From NCBI RefSeq assembly GCF_014201315.1, contig NZ_JACHDY010000003.1:248001-312000 (forward strand): a stretch of DNA of 64,000 nucleotides, written 5' to 3'. Both the position numbers and the translations under genes were made by a program. Below are positions 27,770-35,997 of this stretch, piece by piece (within the stretch, counting starts at the first letter, position 1; every line of letters starts with the position of its first letter). The notes beneath the pieces are model-generated. The model saw nothing but the letters and a program-made list of their open reading frames with translations, had not been told where the DNA came from and searched no databases. Source of the DNA: Edaphobacter lichenicola. GTDB lineage: Bacteria; Acidobacteriota; Terriglobia; Terriglobales; Acidobacteriaceae.

Positions 27770-27787
27770 AGATCGTATAGACAACTG
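27770..27787. promoter_or_regulatory. Candidate GntR/HutC-type operator in the TonB-receptor promoter region
   Basis: TCGTATAGACAA (27773-27784) is a near-palindrome (T-N-GT-N-TA-N-AC-N-A), containing GT-A-TA-G-AC, the half-conserved core bound by HutC-subfamily regulators and similar to NagR/DasR sites. The remaining 27479-27980 gap is AT-rich with no gene; a 9-base AGATCGTAT word of this site recurs at 27571-27579. The HutC-type regulator gene begins its 3' end at 27981. A weaker GTATAG core sits at 28816-28821 ahead of the regulator and GH9 genes. Confidence 0.4.
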
Positions 27788-27980
27788 TACTGAAGTGCAA
27801 GAGAAATTTTGAGAGAGGTTTGGAATTCGCTGAAATGAGCTCCATGCGGGTGGAATGTTTCGCCTATATTTCGAAGATTCCTAGAAGATTCTTGACCCAA
27901 ATGGCAGAAAACTAGACCCGGTGTTTCGTAACGGCTTCGGTAAATGGCAGATTCGAAACTAATTCCATTCGCAGGCCCGG

Positions 27981-28757
27981 TTACTCGATCGTGGTTGTCG
28001 GGACACGGATGGAGGCGCGGTAACGGTTACCGCAATAACGAGAACACGCTACTTCAATTGGTATCTCTGCCGTCGTCATGATGACTCGGGAGATCGACAG
28101 CATAATCGCGTTCTTCGGGATGGACAGCAGCTCCGACTCTTCCCTGGTTGCCGGCGAGGCCTCAAGAACTTCATCTGCCCAGGCAGCGCGAACGCCGTAC
28201 TTGTCGCGAAGCACCTTGTAAAGCGACTCGGACGAGAAATCGGTTCGTTCGAGTCCGGGGTAGTGCTGCAAGGGGATATGTGAATCTTCAAGCGCCATTG
28301 GAGTTCCATCCGCGATGCGCAGACGGCGGAGTTGCAGGATCGCCGAACCCTCTTCCACTCGAAGCTGTTCCGGGAGAGCTCCTGTTGCGAGCAGGATGTT
28401 TTGCTCGAGGAGTCTTGAACTTGGCATCATCCCACGCCGCTTCATGTCCTCGGTGAACCCCCTGAGGTGCATGATGTTCTTCTCCAGCTTGGGCCGGGTG
28501 ACGTAGGTGCCTCGTCCTTTTTGACTGAGTGCGTAGCCTCGGCTCTTCAGGTTGTGCAGAGCCTGCCGCGCCGTCATTCGGCTTACCTGGTACGAACGCG
28601 CCAGCTCGTACTCCGAGGGGAGGCAATCGCCAACCAGCAGCTCGCCTGCTTGAATCTTTTCGATCAAAGCCTGTTGAATCTGGTAGTACAAGGGGATGAA
28701 CCCGTCTTTATCTAACGGCAGTGGGTGCGACGAGAATTGGGCCTCGGTTTTTTCCAC
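27981..28757 (-). CDS. GntR family transcriptional regulator, HutC subfamily
   Basis: One-component regulator of about 258 residues. The N-terminal winged helix-turn-helix covers 'PLYYQIQQALIEKIQAGEL', 'LPSEYELARSYQVSRMTARQAL' and the wing 'QKGRGTYVTRP'. A UTRA effector domain follows ('LRGFTEDMKRRGMMPSSRL', 'RLRIADGTPMALEDSHIPLQHYPGL', 'PIEVACSRYCGNRYRASI'). UTRA domains sense small molecules, often amino-sugar phosphates. The frame opens at 28871, but that overlaps the divergent GH9 gene; the GTG at 28757 is more plausible though its ribosome site is weak. Likely controls the GH9, receptor and perhaps GH18-nagX genes. Confidence 0.87.
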   Translation of the reverse strand: MEKTEAQFSSHPLPLDKDGFIPLYYQIQQALIEKIQAGELLVGDCLPSEYELARSYQVSRMTARQALHNLKSRGYALSQKGRGTYVTRPKLEKNIMHLRGFTEDMKRRGMMPSSRLLEQNILLATGALPEQLRVEEGSAILQLRRLRIADGTPMALEDSHIPLQHYPGLERTDFSSESLYKVLRDKYGVRAAWADEVLEASPATREESELLSIPKNAIMLSISRVIMTTAEIPIEVACSRYCGNRYRASIRVPTTTIE

Positions 28758-28834
28758 GATGTCTTCTGGCCTGCTTTTTTTTGCGTTTTTTTCTGGTTTA
28801 GAGATTAGTCGATGAGTATAGTCGTCCAGACAGG

Positions 28835-30769
28835 TTGAAAGTAAAGAGAAATCTGAGATTGCGGATCGCAACTCGCTGGGCGCTTGAATTTTGTCCCATA
28901 GTTTCGAGGAGAAGGAAGATTAAACATTCGAAGATTAGCCATTCATGGATAGGCTTTTTGTCCGGTTGCTTTGTCGGGTTGTTCCCTCTGACGGCGATGG
29001 GACAGCTAAACGTTGTGGTCGACCAGGTTGGCTATGAGACGCGGGCGCCCAAAAGCGCAATCGTGGTCGGGACCGGGCGGGATCATCCAGAGAGGTTTTC
29101 GCTGGTCGATACGGTAAGCGGCAAGGCTGTGTTGACTGGAAGCCTGGTTCCCAATGGCCAGGTTGATTCGTGGGGCGGCCGCGTCTTCTGGACGGCAGAT
29201 TTTTCTTCGTGGCGGGTCGTTGGTCACTACGCTGTTCAGATTCAGTCGGCCGCCGGCGAAGTGCGTTCCTGTTCGTTCGATATCGATCACGATCTTCTCG
29301 AACGTAGTACGCTCTCAAATGTTGTCTACTACTTCAAAGGACAACGTGCGAGCGGCTTGATGGATCGGGCTGATCGTCATCTTCCACTACCCTCGGGCCA
29401 GCCAGGTTTTGTGGATGTTCATGGCGGCTGGTACGACGCGACCGGCGACTATGGAATCCACCTTTCACATCAAAATCCTACCTCCTACTTCAACCCTCAG
29501 CAGGTGCCGCTGGTGGCCTGGAGTCTGTTGAAGAGCTATCGGATTCTCGAAACGCGCCATGACGATAACTTCAGCGAGTACTTGCATCGAATGCTGGATG
29601 AGGGACTCTTTGGCGCGGATTTTCTGGTGCGAATGAAACGGCCGGGCGGTTCTTTCTTCGAGAGCATCAACGCTCCAGGAAAGGATAAGCTGCCGCAGGA
29701 TCGTGTCATCGGCAACCCCAACTGGCGAACGCAGATCAAGAAGAGTGCTTCGGACTCGACCGAGCGCATACAGACTGCCGAAGGACCGCATGCTTACGAG
29801 GCGAGCTTTCGTGCAGGAGGAGGCATGGCCATCGCCGCTTTGGCGTTTGCCAGTACCATGCCGGTCGATGGAGATCTGCCTCGCACTGAATATCTTCGCG
29901 CGGCAGAGGAGGCGTTTCAATTTCTCGATGCGCACAATAGCGAGTTGCTGAATGACGGGAAGGAGAATATCCTGGACGACTATTGCGCGTTGATGGCGGC
30001 TACTGAGCTATATCGCGCAACTAAACAGGAGGCCTATCGACTGGTAGCGGATAGGCGAGCATTGCATCTGATGGAGCGACTTGCGACAGCTGAGGGTCGT
30101 CGTAATTTCTGGCGAGCCGATGATGGCTCGCGGCCTTACTTCCATCCATCCGACGCAGGTCTGCCGGTGGTCAGCTTGCTCGAATACGCGCAGATTGCGA
30201 CGCCTGCCTCACAGCGGCGTGTCCGCGATGCGGTGGAACGGTCGCTCCGTTTCGAGCTCTCTGCAACTTCGGAGGTGAACAACCCGTTTGGATACGCCAG
30301 ACAGTTAGTGCGGATGGGAGACGGTCGGGTCCGCACTGCATTCTTCTTTCCTCATGACACGGAGGCAGCGCCATGGTGGCAGGGCGAAGATGCTCGTCTG
30401 GCCTCGCTGGCAGCCGCTGCGCGCATGGCAGCTCCGCTCTTTGCTGAGGACCCAGGTTTCCAATCACAACTCCAGGAGTATGCGTGGAACCAGTTGCACT
30501 GGATACTCGGGCGAAATCCGTTTGACGCCAGCATGTTGATGGGAAGCGGTCATGGGAACGCGCCGTATATGTTCTTCCATTCTTATAGGTACACCAGCGC
30601 TCCGGGTTCGATCCTCAACGGTATTACTGCGGCTGCCGACGATGAAGACGGCATCGCTTTCAACGAGGGATATGCGGTGACGGGCAAGGACGAAGACTGG
30701 CGTTGGACCGAGCAATGGCTTCCGCATGCTGCCTGGTATTTATATGCCGTCAGCCTTCCACACTCTTGA
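28835..30769 (+). CDS. Secreted GH9 family glycoside hydrolase
   Basis: Protein of about 615-644 residues: signal peptide ('WIGFLSGCFVGLFPLTAMGQ'), N-terminal Ig-like CelD_N domain ('VVVDQVGYETRAPKSAIVVG'), then the alpha6/alpha6 GH9 barrel. The active-site motif reads 'GGWYDATGDYGIHLSH', where GH9 enzymes normally have DAGD; one residue is inserted. The conserved 'HWILGRNPFDASML' and the terminal 'DWRWTEQWLPHAAW' with the likely acid Glu are present. Start: the TTG at 28835 has a poor ribosome site, whereas an ATT at 28919 lies 7 bases after AGGAG and begins a textbook signal peptide. GH9 includes endoglucanases and exo-glucosaminidases; the neighbours favour the latter. Confidence 0.85.
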   Translation: MKVKRNLRLRIATRWALEFCPIVSRRRKIKHSKISHSWIGFLSGCFVGLFPLTAMGQLNVVVDQVGYETRAPKSAIVVGTGRDHPERFSLVDTVSGKAVLTGSLVPNGQVDSWGGRVFWTADFSSWRVVGHYAVQIQSAAGEVRSCSFDIDHDLLERSTLSNVVYYFKGQRASGLMDRADRHLPLPSGQPGFVDVHGGWYDATGDYGIHLSHQNPTSYFNPQQVPLVAWSLLKSYRILETRHDDNFSEYLHRMLDEGLFGADFLVRMKRPGGSFFESINAPGKDKLPQDRVIGNPNWRTQIKKSASDSTERIQTAEGPHAYEASFRAGGGMAIAALAFASTMPVDGDLPRTEYLRAAEEAFQFLDAHNSELLNDGKENILDDYCALMAATELYRATKQEAYRLVADRRALHLMERLATAEGRRNFWRADDGSRPYFHPSDAGLPVVSLLEYAQIATPASQRRVRDAVERSLRFELSATSEVNNPFGYARQLVRMGDGRVRTAFFFPHDTEAAPWWQGEDARLASLAAAARMAAPLFAEDPGFQSQLQEYAWNQLHWILGRNPFDASMLMGSGHGNAPYMFFHSYRYTSAPGSILNGITAAADDEDGIAFNEGYAVTGKDEDWRWTEQWLPHAAWYLYAVSLPHS

Positions 30770-30829
30770 TCCCGTTCGCCGTCGATGCCTGATCTCCTCT
30801 CATCGTGAAGCTAAGGAGTTTCAGGAACT

Positions 30830-32902
30830 TTAGACTTCGTGGCTTAGCCTTAGCGCGAACGCTTGAAGTTCTTCGAACCGTGCGATCGTATTATGAGAAT
30901 ATTCCCCGTAGCGAGGATCATTCAGCATCGCTGGCGGTAGGAGAGTAGTCGCGGGAACCATTACGGGGACCGTCTTTTTCACAACCCCTACGGCTAGCTC
31001 ATCAATAGACTCCGCTAGTCTTCGGCGCATTTCGATGAGGTCAGGTTCAGTGAGAAAATCTTTGTCTTCTTCACTGTAGAGAACCGCGAACTGATTCCAA
31101 AAGAGCGTTCCTGCAGTGAGAGAGGTTCGTAGAATCATCTCGCTTGAGCGAACATGGAGTTCCCGGTCTACACCGAATTCGTAATCTACCGCGTCGTTCA
31201 TGGATCGAAGCGCTACGACTGTCTTGCCGACCTGATCGCGCAGGGCATCGGCTTGTTGAAACAGATCTTTGCGATCGGGACCAGGTTCGATGAGACGGAG
31301 GAAACTCGCAATGGTCTTGAGAACGCCTGCAAGGCTCCGACGCATGACAGTGACCGTGCGCACTGGCCAGATCTGATCGAAGACAAACCACATGACCAGA
31401 AGTGCGAGGAGAATGCCCATAAGACGGTCACGCGCGGGTGCGAGTTCGGTGGGAGCACTAAAATCTTCAAACGCCACAACGTAAAACGAAAACGCCATCT
31501 GTAAGCCTACATAGTTGAACCTTGGTCCAGCGGCGGTCCAGGCTGCGATAAATGCGACGAATCCAATGAGTATGACCAGCGAGGTGATCGAATCCATATG
31601 TGGAAAGACAAGAGAGATCGCTCCAAGACCAAGGAGGAGACCGCCAACGATCGAACCCAGGAGACGGAAGAGGAGTCTTTGTTTTATTGCGCCGCTGCTG
31701 CTCAGGCCAGTGACCATAACGGTAATCACTGCAGTCGAGATTCCGGGCCAATCCACGGCGTTATAGACGATATAACAGACTGTTGCGCAGAGGCTGATCT
31801 TCAGCCCAAATGCGATCGTGTCGCTTCTGCCGACCGCTCCTGGAATAAAAAATGGCGCTTTTGTTACGGGCATCGCAACCAACTCTTTGTTGCCCATTTC
31901 GGCGGAGTCGGAAGGCATTGTCAGAAGAGTATGAAGGAGTGCTTCGACTCGATCCAGCAACGTCACACTGTTCTCGGGCATGAATCGCAGACGCTTTTCG
32001 ACCTGTGGAATGAAAACGGGGATCAATTCGCGGCACTGTTCCGCGATAGTTCCGCAGCGCCGTCTTAGCTCCGGACTATCTTCCTTAGTATTTTGCAGGC
32101 CGAAAGCGGCGGAGACATCCATGATCTGAGCGATCATCGTGACGCGCAAGCGTGTTCCCGGAGGAAGGGTCCCGGCATCGAGATCTCGTTCCGCGATTTT
32201 GTTGTATAGCTCCAGCATTCCAGTTGAACCGGCTAATGCGAGGCGAGAGACAGGAATCGCTGCTGTGGATCGCTCCTCTGGCGTACCACCTTGAGCGTAT
32301 ACAGTGAACATCTTCTCCAGCGCCTGGTATCGGATTTTGCGCTGTGCTTCTAACTTCTTCGCGGGGTCGCGATCACCGAAGAGGTACTCCACCAGAACGG
32401 CAGAGCCAATCGCGACTGCAAGCGTCGCAATCAGCCAGAGCGAGCTTTTGACCAATCTGTCCGCAGGCGCATGCTTCTCCCAATTCCCGATCACAGTACA
32501 GAAGATTAGCCCCCAGGTCGATCCGAGAGTCGGAAAGTTGGTAGAGGCAACGAGCACTCCCGCAATGAAAGTAACGATTGCGACGCTCAGTACGCGGGCC
32601 ATCGGATCGTTGTCACTAAGAATGACAACCCCGAGCTCAACTGCAATCGCAAGGGTAACGGTGAGCAACGAAATCAGACCGGTCCGAAAAGAAATTGTGG
32701 GACTGTCGCGACCGACGAGGAAGATGAAATACATGCCGATGTAAATCGACGGCATCTGCCAGACCTGCGTGAGGATCAGAGTGATTATGCTCGCAAGTAC
32801 GATACGGAGAGAGCTGTTGAGCCGCCCAGGCGTGGGCTGTAAATCCTCCCAGAACTTTCGCCCTAGAGACGAGATTGTCCCGAAGAAAGATGTCTCCACC
32901 AT
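30830..32902 (-). CDS. FUSC-type efflux membrane protein (MdtO-like)
   Basis: Inner-membrane protein of 690 residues built as two repeats, each with about five or six transmembrane helices followed by a cytosolic helical domain. The first membrane block starts at 'RIVLASIITLILTQVW', the second at 'IAFGLKISLCATVCYIVYNAVDWPGISTAVITVMVTGL', which carries the FUSC signature. FUSC proteins (AaeB, YccS, MdtO) export aromatic acids and drugs with an HlyD adaptor. The gene is last in the operon, three bases after the adaptor's stop, and lies convergent to GH9. Confidence 0.87.
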   Translation of the reverse strand: MVETSFFGTISSLGRKFWEDLQPTPGRLNSSLRIVLASIITLILTQVWQMPSIYIGMYFIFLVGRDSPTISFRTGLISLLTVTLAIAVELGVVILSDNDPMARVLSVAIVTFIAGVLVASTNFPTLGSTWGLIFCTVIGNWEKHAPADRLVKSSLWLIATLAVAIGSAVLVEYLFGDRDPAKKLEAQRKIRYQALEKMFTVYAQGGTPEERSTAAIPVSRLALAGSTGMLELYNKIAERDLDAGTLPPGTRLRVTMIAQIMDVSAAFGLQNTKEDSPELRRRCGTIAEQCRELIPVFIPQVEKRLRFMPENSVTLLDRVEALLHTLLTMPSDSAEMGNKELVAMPVTKAPFFIPGAVGRSDTIAFGLKISLCATVCYIVYNAVDWPGISTAVITVMVTGLSSSGAIKQRLLFRLLGSIVGGLLLGLGAISLVFPHMDSITSLVILIGFVAFIAAWTAAGPRFNYVGLQMAFSFYVVAFEDFSAPTELAPARDRLMGILLALLVMWFVFDQIWPVRTVTVMRRSLAGVLKTIASFLRLIEPGPDRKDLFQQADALRDQVGKTVVALRSMNDAVDYEFGVDRELHVRSSEMILRTSLTAGTLFWNQFAVLYSEEDKDFLTEPDLIEMRRRLAESIDELAVGVVKKTVPVMVPATTLLPPAMLNDPRYGEYSHNTIARFEELQAFALRLSHEV

Positions 32903-32905
32903 CTG

Positions 32906-34105
32906 CTATCTCACAACCGTCACTGCGGTAGCGCCGATGCGAAACAGATCCGGATCGGGATCCTTCACCCGAACGCGAACAGGGAACCGGGTGGAGAGAT
33001 GAACCCAGTTCAAGGTGCGCTCGATGTTGGGTAGTCCGCCGGTTACGCTTCCATCTTCTGGAAAGACGCCATATCCGATGCTCTCGACAACGCCATTGAA
33101 TCGTCGGTCAGGATGCCCCATCAGATAAACATCCACATGCGATCCGATGCCAATGTTCTTCACCTTCGCCTCACGATAGTTTGCGACAACCCACCAGGTC
33201 CGGGTGTCTATTAGCGTGAACAGAGGGGTGCCGGGACGCGCGTACTCGCCCACAGAGATATTCATGTTAGTGACATAGGCATTGAAGGGAGCGACAACGC
33301 GGCAGCGCTCAAGATCGAGTCTTGCACTGTCGACCTTGGATGCCCTTCCCGGTCGCTCGGACATCAGCGTGTCAACCGTGTCGATAGTATGGATGGCCTG
33401 ACCCAGCTTCGCCTGGGACTCGGCCGCCGCGGAGTCCGCTTCTTGTTGACGCAGGATCGATTGGGCGAGCTGAGCTTGTGACTGTTCGAGCGCAGCCTGT
33501 GCTTCGTCGTAGTTTCCTTGTGCTACGCGTACCGCGGTATTGGCCTGATCGATCTGCTCCACGGTTACATATTGTTTTTTCAGCAGGGGTTCGATGCGAT
33601 GCAGGTCATTGGTAGCCAGCTTCAACTGAGCCTCCGTAGCCGCGACCGTCGCTTGAGCCCGGGAGACGGTGGCCTTTGCCACATCGATGCTGCTGCCTGC
33701 AGTTTTGACACCGGTTCTGGAGCTGTGGACACTCGCAAGGGCAGCATCGGCGGCACTGCTCTGGGCGGCGATTCTTCGTTTCGCATCGATGATCTGCTGC
33801 TCAAGTGCCTCCTGATCGGATAACGCCTGCTGTAAGGCGTACTCATAGGGACGAGGATCGATAAAAAACAGGAGGTCGCCTTTCTTCACGAACGCGTTGT
33901 CTTTTACCGGCAGTTCGACCAATCTGCCGCTTACTTCTGGAGCGATCTCGATGTAGTTCGCTCTCACGCTGGCATCGTCAGTTCGTGGATGGAGATCGGT
34001 TTGCAGGATGACAACTACCAGAGCGACAATTGCGGACGCAACAACACCGATAGCGATTCTGCGGCCAATCTGCTTGCGGTTGAGAGCTTCGGGTGTCTGT
34101 TCCAT
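32906..34105 (-). CDS. HlyD/EmrA-type membrane fusion protein (MdtN-like)
   Basis: Periplasmic adaptor of 399 residues with one N-terminal transmembrane helix ('IAIGVVASAIVALVVVILQ'). The biotinyl-lipoyl half 'NYIEIAPEVSGRLVELPVKDNAFVKKGDLLFFIDP' is followed by a long alpha-helical hairpin (Gln/Ala-rich, about residues 85-235) and the second lipoyl half 'VVAPFNAYVTNMNISVGEYARPGTPLF'. It links the FUSC pump to the outer-membrane factor. Spacing: 10 bases after the YtcA gene and 3 bases before the pump gene. Confidence 0.9.
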   Translation of the reverse strand: MEQTPEALNRKQIGRRIAIGVVASAIVALVVVILQTDLHPRTDDASVRANYIEIAPEVSGRLVELPVKDNAFVKKGDLLFFIDPRPYEYALQQALSDQEALEQQIIDAKRRIAAQSSAADAALASVHSSRTGVKTAGSSIDVAKATVSRAQATVAATEAQLKLATNDLHRIEPLLKKQYVTVEQIDQANTAVRVAQGNYDEAQAALEQSQAQLAQSILRQQEADSAAAESQAKLGQAIHTIDTVDTLMSERPGRASKVDSARLDLERCRVVAPFNAYVTNMNISVGEYARPGTPLFTLIDTRTWWVVANYREAKVKNIGIGSHVDVYLMGHPDRRFNGVVESIGYGVFPEDGSVTGGLPNIERTLNWVHLSTRFPVRVRVKDPDPDLFRIGATAVTVVR

Positions 34106-34115
34106 TTGTCCTCCC

Positions 34116-34382
34116 CTACCGGAAAAAAATCAGCCAAAGCAGGCTTGTGAGCAGTACGACGACACTGGGGTAAAAGAGCGCGACCGGCCCAACCTCAGAG
34201 TCCAACTTGAATCGAACCAGGAAGTGACGTACGACGAACGCGAGGACTACCGCGATGGACAGACAGAGCATCCAGACCGGAAAAAAGGAACCGATAATGT
34301 CAATGGAAGGCGCGTGATCGCAGCCAGAGCATAGCAGGCATAGAGCGAAGAGGCAGGCTGGGGGCTTTCTTCTCATGGTCAT
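34116..34382 (-). CDS. YtcA-like small membrane lipoprotein
   Basis: Small protein of 88 residues. A lipoprotein signal ends at the lipobox LCSGC with Cys21. Two further hydrophobic helices follow ('FPVWMLCLSIAVVLAFVV', 'ALFYPSVVVLLTSLLWLIFF'). This matches YtcA, encoded beside mdtNOP in E. coli. The ATG shares one base with the stop of the upstream outer-membrane factor gene (TGATG). The much longer open frame to 34790 is antisense-like shadow of the upstream gene, so I use the start at 34382. Role in the efflux complex is unknown. Confidence 0.8.
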   Translation of the reverse strand: MTMRRKPPACLFALCLLCSGCDHAPSIDIIGSFFPVWMLCLSIAVVLAFVVRHFLVRFKLDSEVGPVALFYPSVVVLLTSLLWLIFFR

Positions 34383-35872
34383 CACTTCTGGCCATCCTGT
34401 GTATGTATTTTCGTTGCGGCTGGCTTGGTTCTCAGCAGGTTTCCGGTTACAAACTCGAGATCGACTGCTTCCAGAAGCAACTGAGAGCGTGCCGAGACAC
34501 CGGAGAGTCGAGCCTGTGCCAACTGTCTTTCGGCAGTGACGACATCGATCAAATTCTTCACCCCATATTGATAAGCTTCGAGCGAAGCGGAGTAGGAGGT
34601 GCCTGCGGAGTTGAGCAGGGCGAGTGCTGCCTGCTCCTTTCTCAGCGCAGTACGAAACGCGATAAATGCCGTCCAGACTTCGCGCGTTGCCTGATCGTGT
34701 TTCGCCGTCAGTACGTCCTGTGCCTCGCGTCTCTTTGATTCGGCAATAGCCACTCCGTTTTTGCGAGCTCCGCCGTCGAAGATCCGCCACTCGACTCCCA
34801 ACTCCGCCGACCAGGTAGATACGTTTGCATGGCCAAGCTCACCATCGTCCGCCGTCGGCCACACTGCGGTCTGCGCGGCAGATCCCGATAGAACGATCTT
34901 TGGACGATACTCCGCCTTGGCGGCCCTCACCCGATCGTCAGCCGCGCGAATCTCCGCAGCTTGAGCCATCAGGTCTGGACGATCCGACAAGGCTCGATCG
35001 ATAAGTTCGTCGATGGAAAGGGTAAGCGATTCGGGCAGCGAGGCATCTTTCTGCGCATCGATGGTGATGTCCGGAGAGGGTTCGACGCCTATTGCTTCGG
35101 TAAGCGTTACTCGCGAGATCTTTTCATCGCCGTCCGCAGACTCCAGATCAAACACAGCCTGCGAGGTCTCGGCGCGGGCGTTGAGCACGTCCGGCAAGGT
35201 GGAGCGCCCATTTGCCAACTGATCTTCGGCAGCATCCTGTGTGGTCTGCGCGGTCTTAAGCGTCTCCTGCGCTGCCTGCAGCCGCTCCTGAGCGGTGAGC
35301 AGCTTGTAGTATTCGCTGGCAACCTGATAAGCGACCTCCTGATTCGCCTGAATGAAGTTGGCGCCGGCGGCTAGTTTTTCGGCTTTCGCGCCGTCGACCG
35401 TGGCCTCTCGTTTGCCGAAGTCGAAGAGCAGATACTGCAACGTGATCTCGGGCTGGACCAGGGGAATCTCAACCGTCGAATATCCGCGCGGTAACAGCGA
35501 CTCCGGAAACGGGGAGATCGTTCGTTGGTCCGCGAATACTGCAAGGCCAGCCAGCACCGGGTAGTAGGCGCTCTTCTCGATGCCGAGCTGTTCCGCCTTC
35601 TGCTTGGCTTGCTCCCACACGATTCGGGTGCGCGGGTTATTCCGTTCTGCAATATCGATCAACTCGGCAAGCGTGTAGACCCGGTTAGGATCGAGGGTCG
35701 CAACTTTTCCGGACGGAATGGCATGAGCGGCACACTCCGCTGCAGACCGTGGTGTCGATGCCGTTCCCGCACACTGCGTCAGCCCTCTTTGTGGTGTCCA
35801 GGGACACATCAACGAAAACAAAAACGCCAGCCTGAGAACAGATTTAGAAAGAAGGTGTGTCGTGTCTTTCAT
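34382..35872 (-). CDS. TolC-like outer-membrane efflux protein (MdtP-like)
   Basis: Outer-membrane factor of 496 residues. Signal peptide ('LSKSVLRLAFLFSLMCPW...') precedes two OEP repeats of long coiled-coil helices ('YTLAELIDIAERNNPRTRIVWEQAKQ', 'DELIDRALSDRPDLMAQAAEIRAADDRVRAAKA'), with 'PVLAGLAVFADQ' and 'VGVEWRIFDGGA' as barrel strands. It forms the exit duct of the tripartite pump. I chose the ATG at 35872, which starts a normal signal peptide; the frame opens at 35926. It is the first efflux gene of the operon and follows the ECF sigma gene by 125 bases on the same strand. Confidence 0.88.
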   Translation of the reverse strand: MKDTTHLLSKSVLRLAFLFSLMCPWTPQRGLTQCAGTASTPRSAAECAAHAIPSGKVATLDPNRVYTLAELIDIAERNNPRTRIVWEQAKQKAEQLGIEKSAYYPVLAGLAVFADQRTISPFPESLLPRGYSTVEIPLVQPEITLQYLLFDFGKREATVDGAKAEKLAAGANFIQANQEVAYQVASEYYKLLTAQERLQAAQETLKTAQTTQDAAEDQLANGRSTLPDVLNARAETSQAVFDLESADGDEKISRVTLTEAIGVEPSPDITIDAQKDASLPESLTLSIDELIDRALSDRPDLMAQAAEIRAADDRVRAAKAEYRPKIVLSGSAAQTAVWPTADDGELGHANVSTWSAELGVEWRIFDGGARKNGVAIAESKRREAQDVLTAKHDQATREVWTAFIAFRTALRKEQAALALLNSAGTSYSASLEAYQYGVKNLIDVVTAERQLAQARLSGVSARSQLLLEAVDLEFVTGNLLRTKPAATKIHTQDGQK

Positions 35873-35997
35873 CTGAGAATGGTCAAGTCTACCAGTTCGT
35901 TCCCGACAGAGAGATTGTAATTCCAATCAGGATAAGAGGAAGAGACTGCGCGAGACGCCGACCAGGACGCCGACCGGGGGAGGACCCATTCAACGAC

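Noticed and set aside
35873..35997. ECF-type promoter (GGGAAC on the minus strand) before the efflux operon
   Set aside because: The GGAAC-like word is so close to the start codon that the -10 element would abut the ATG; no convincing -10 sequence.
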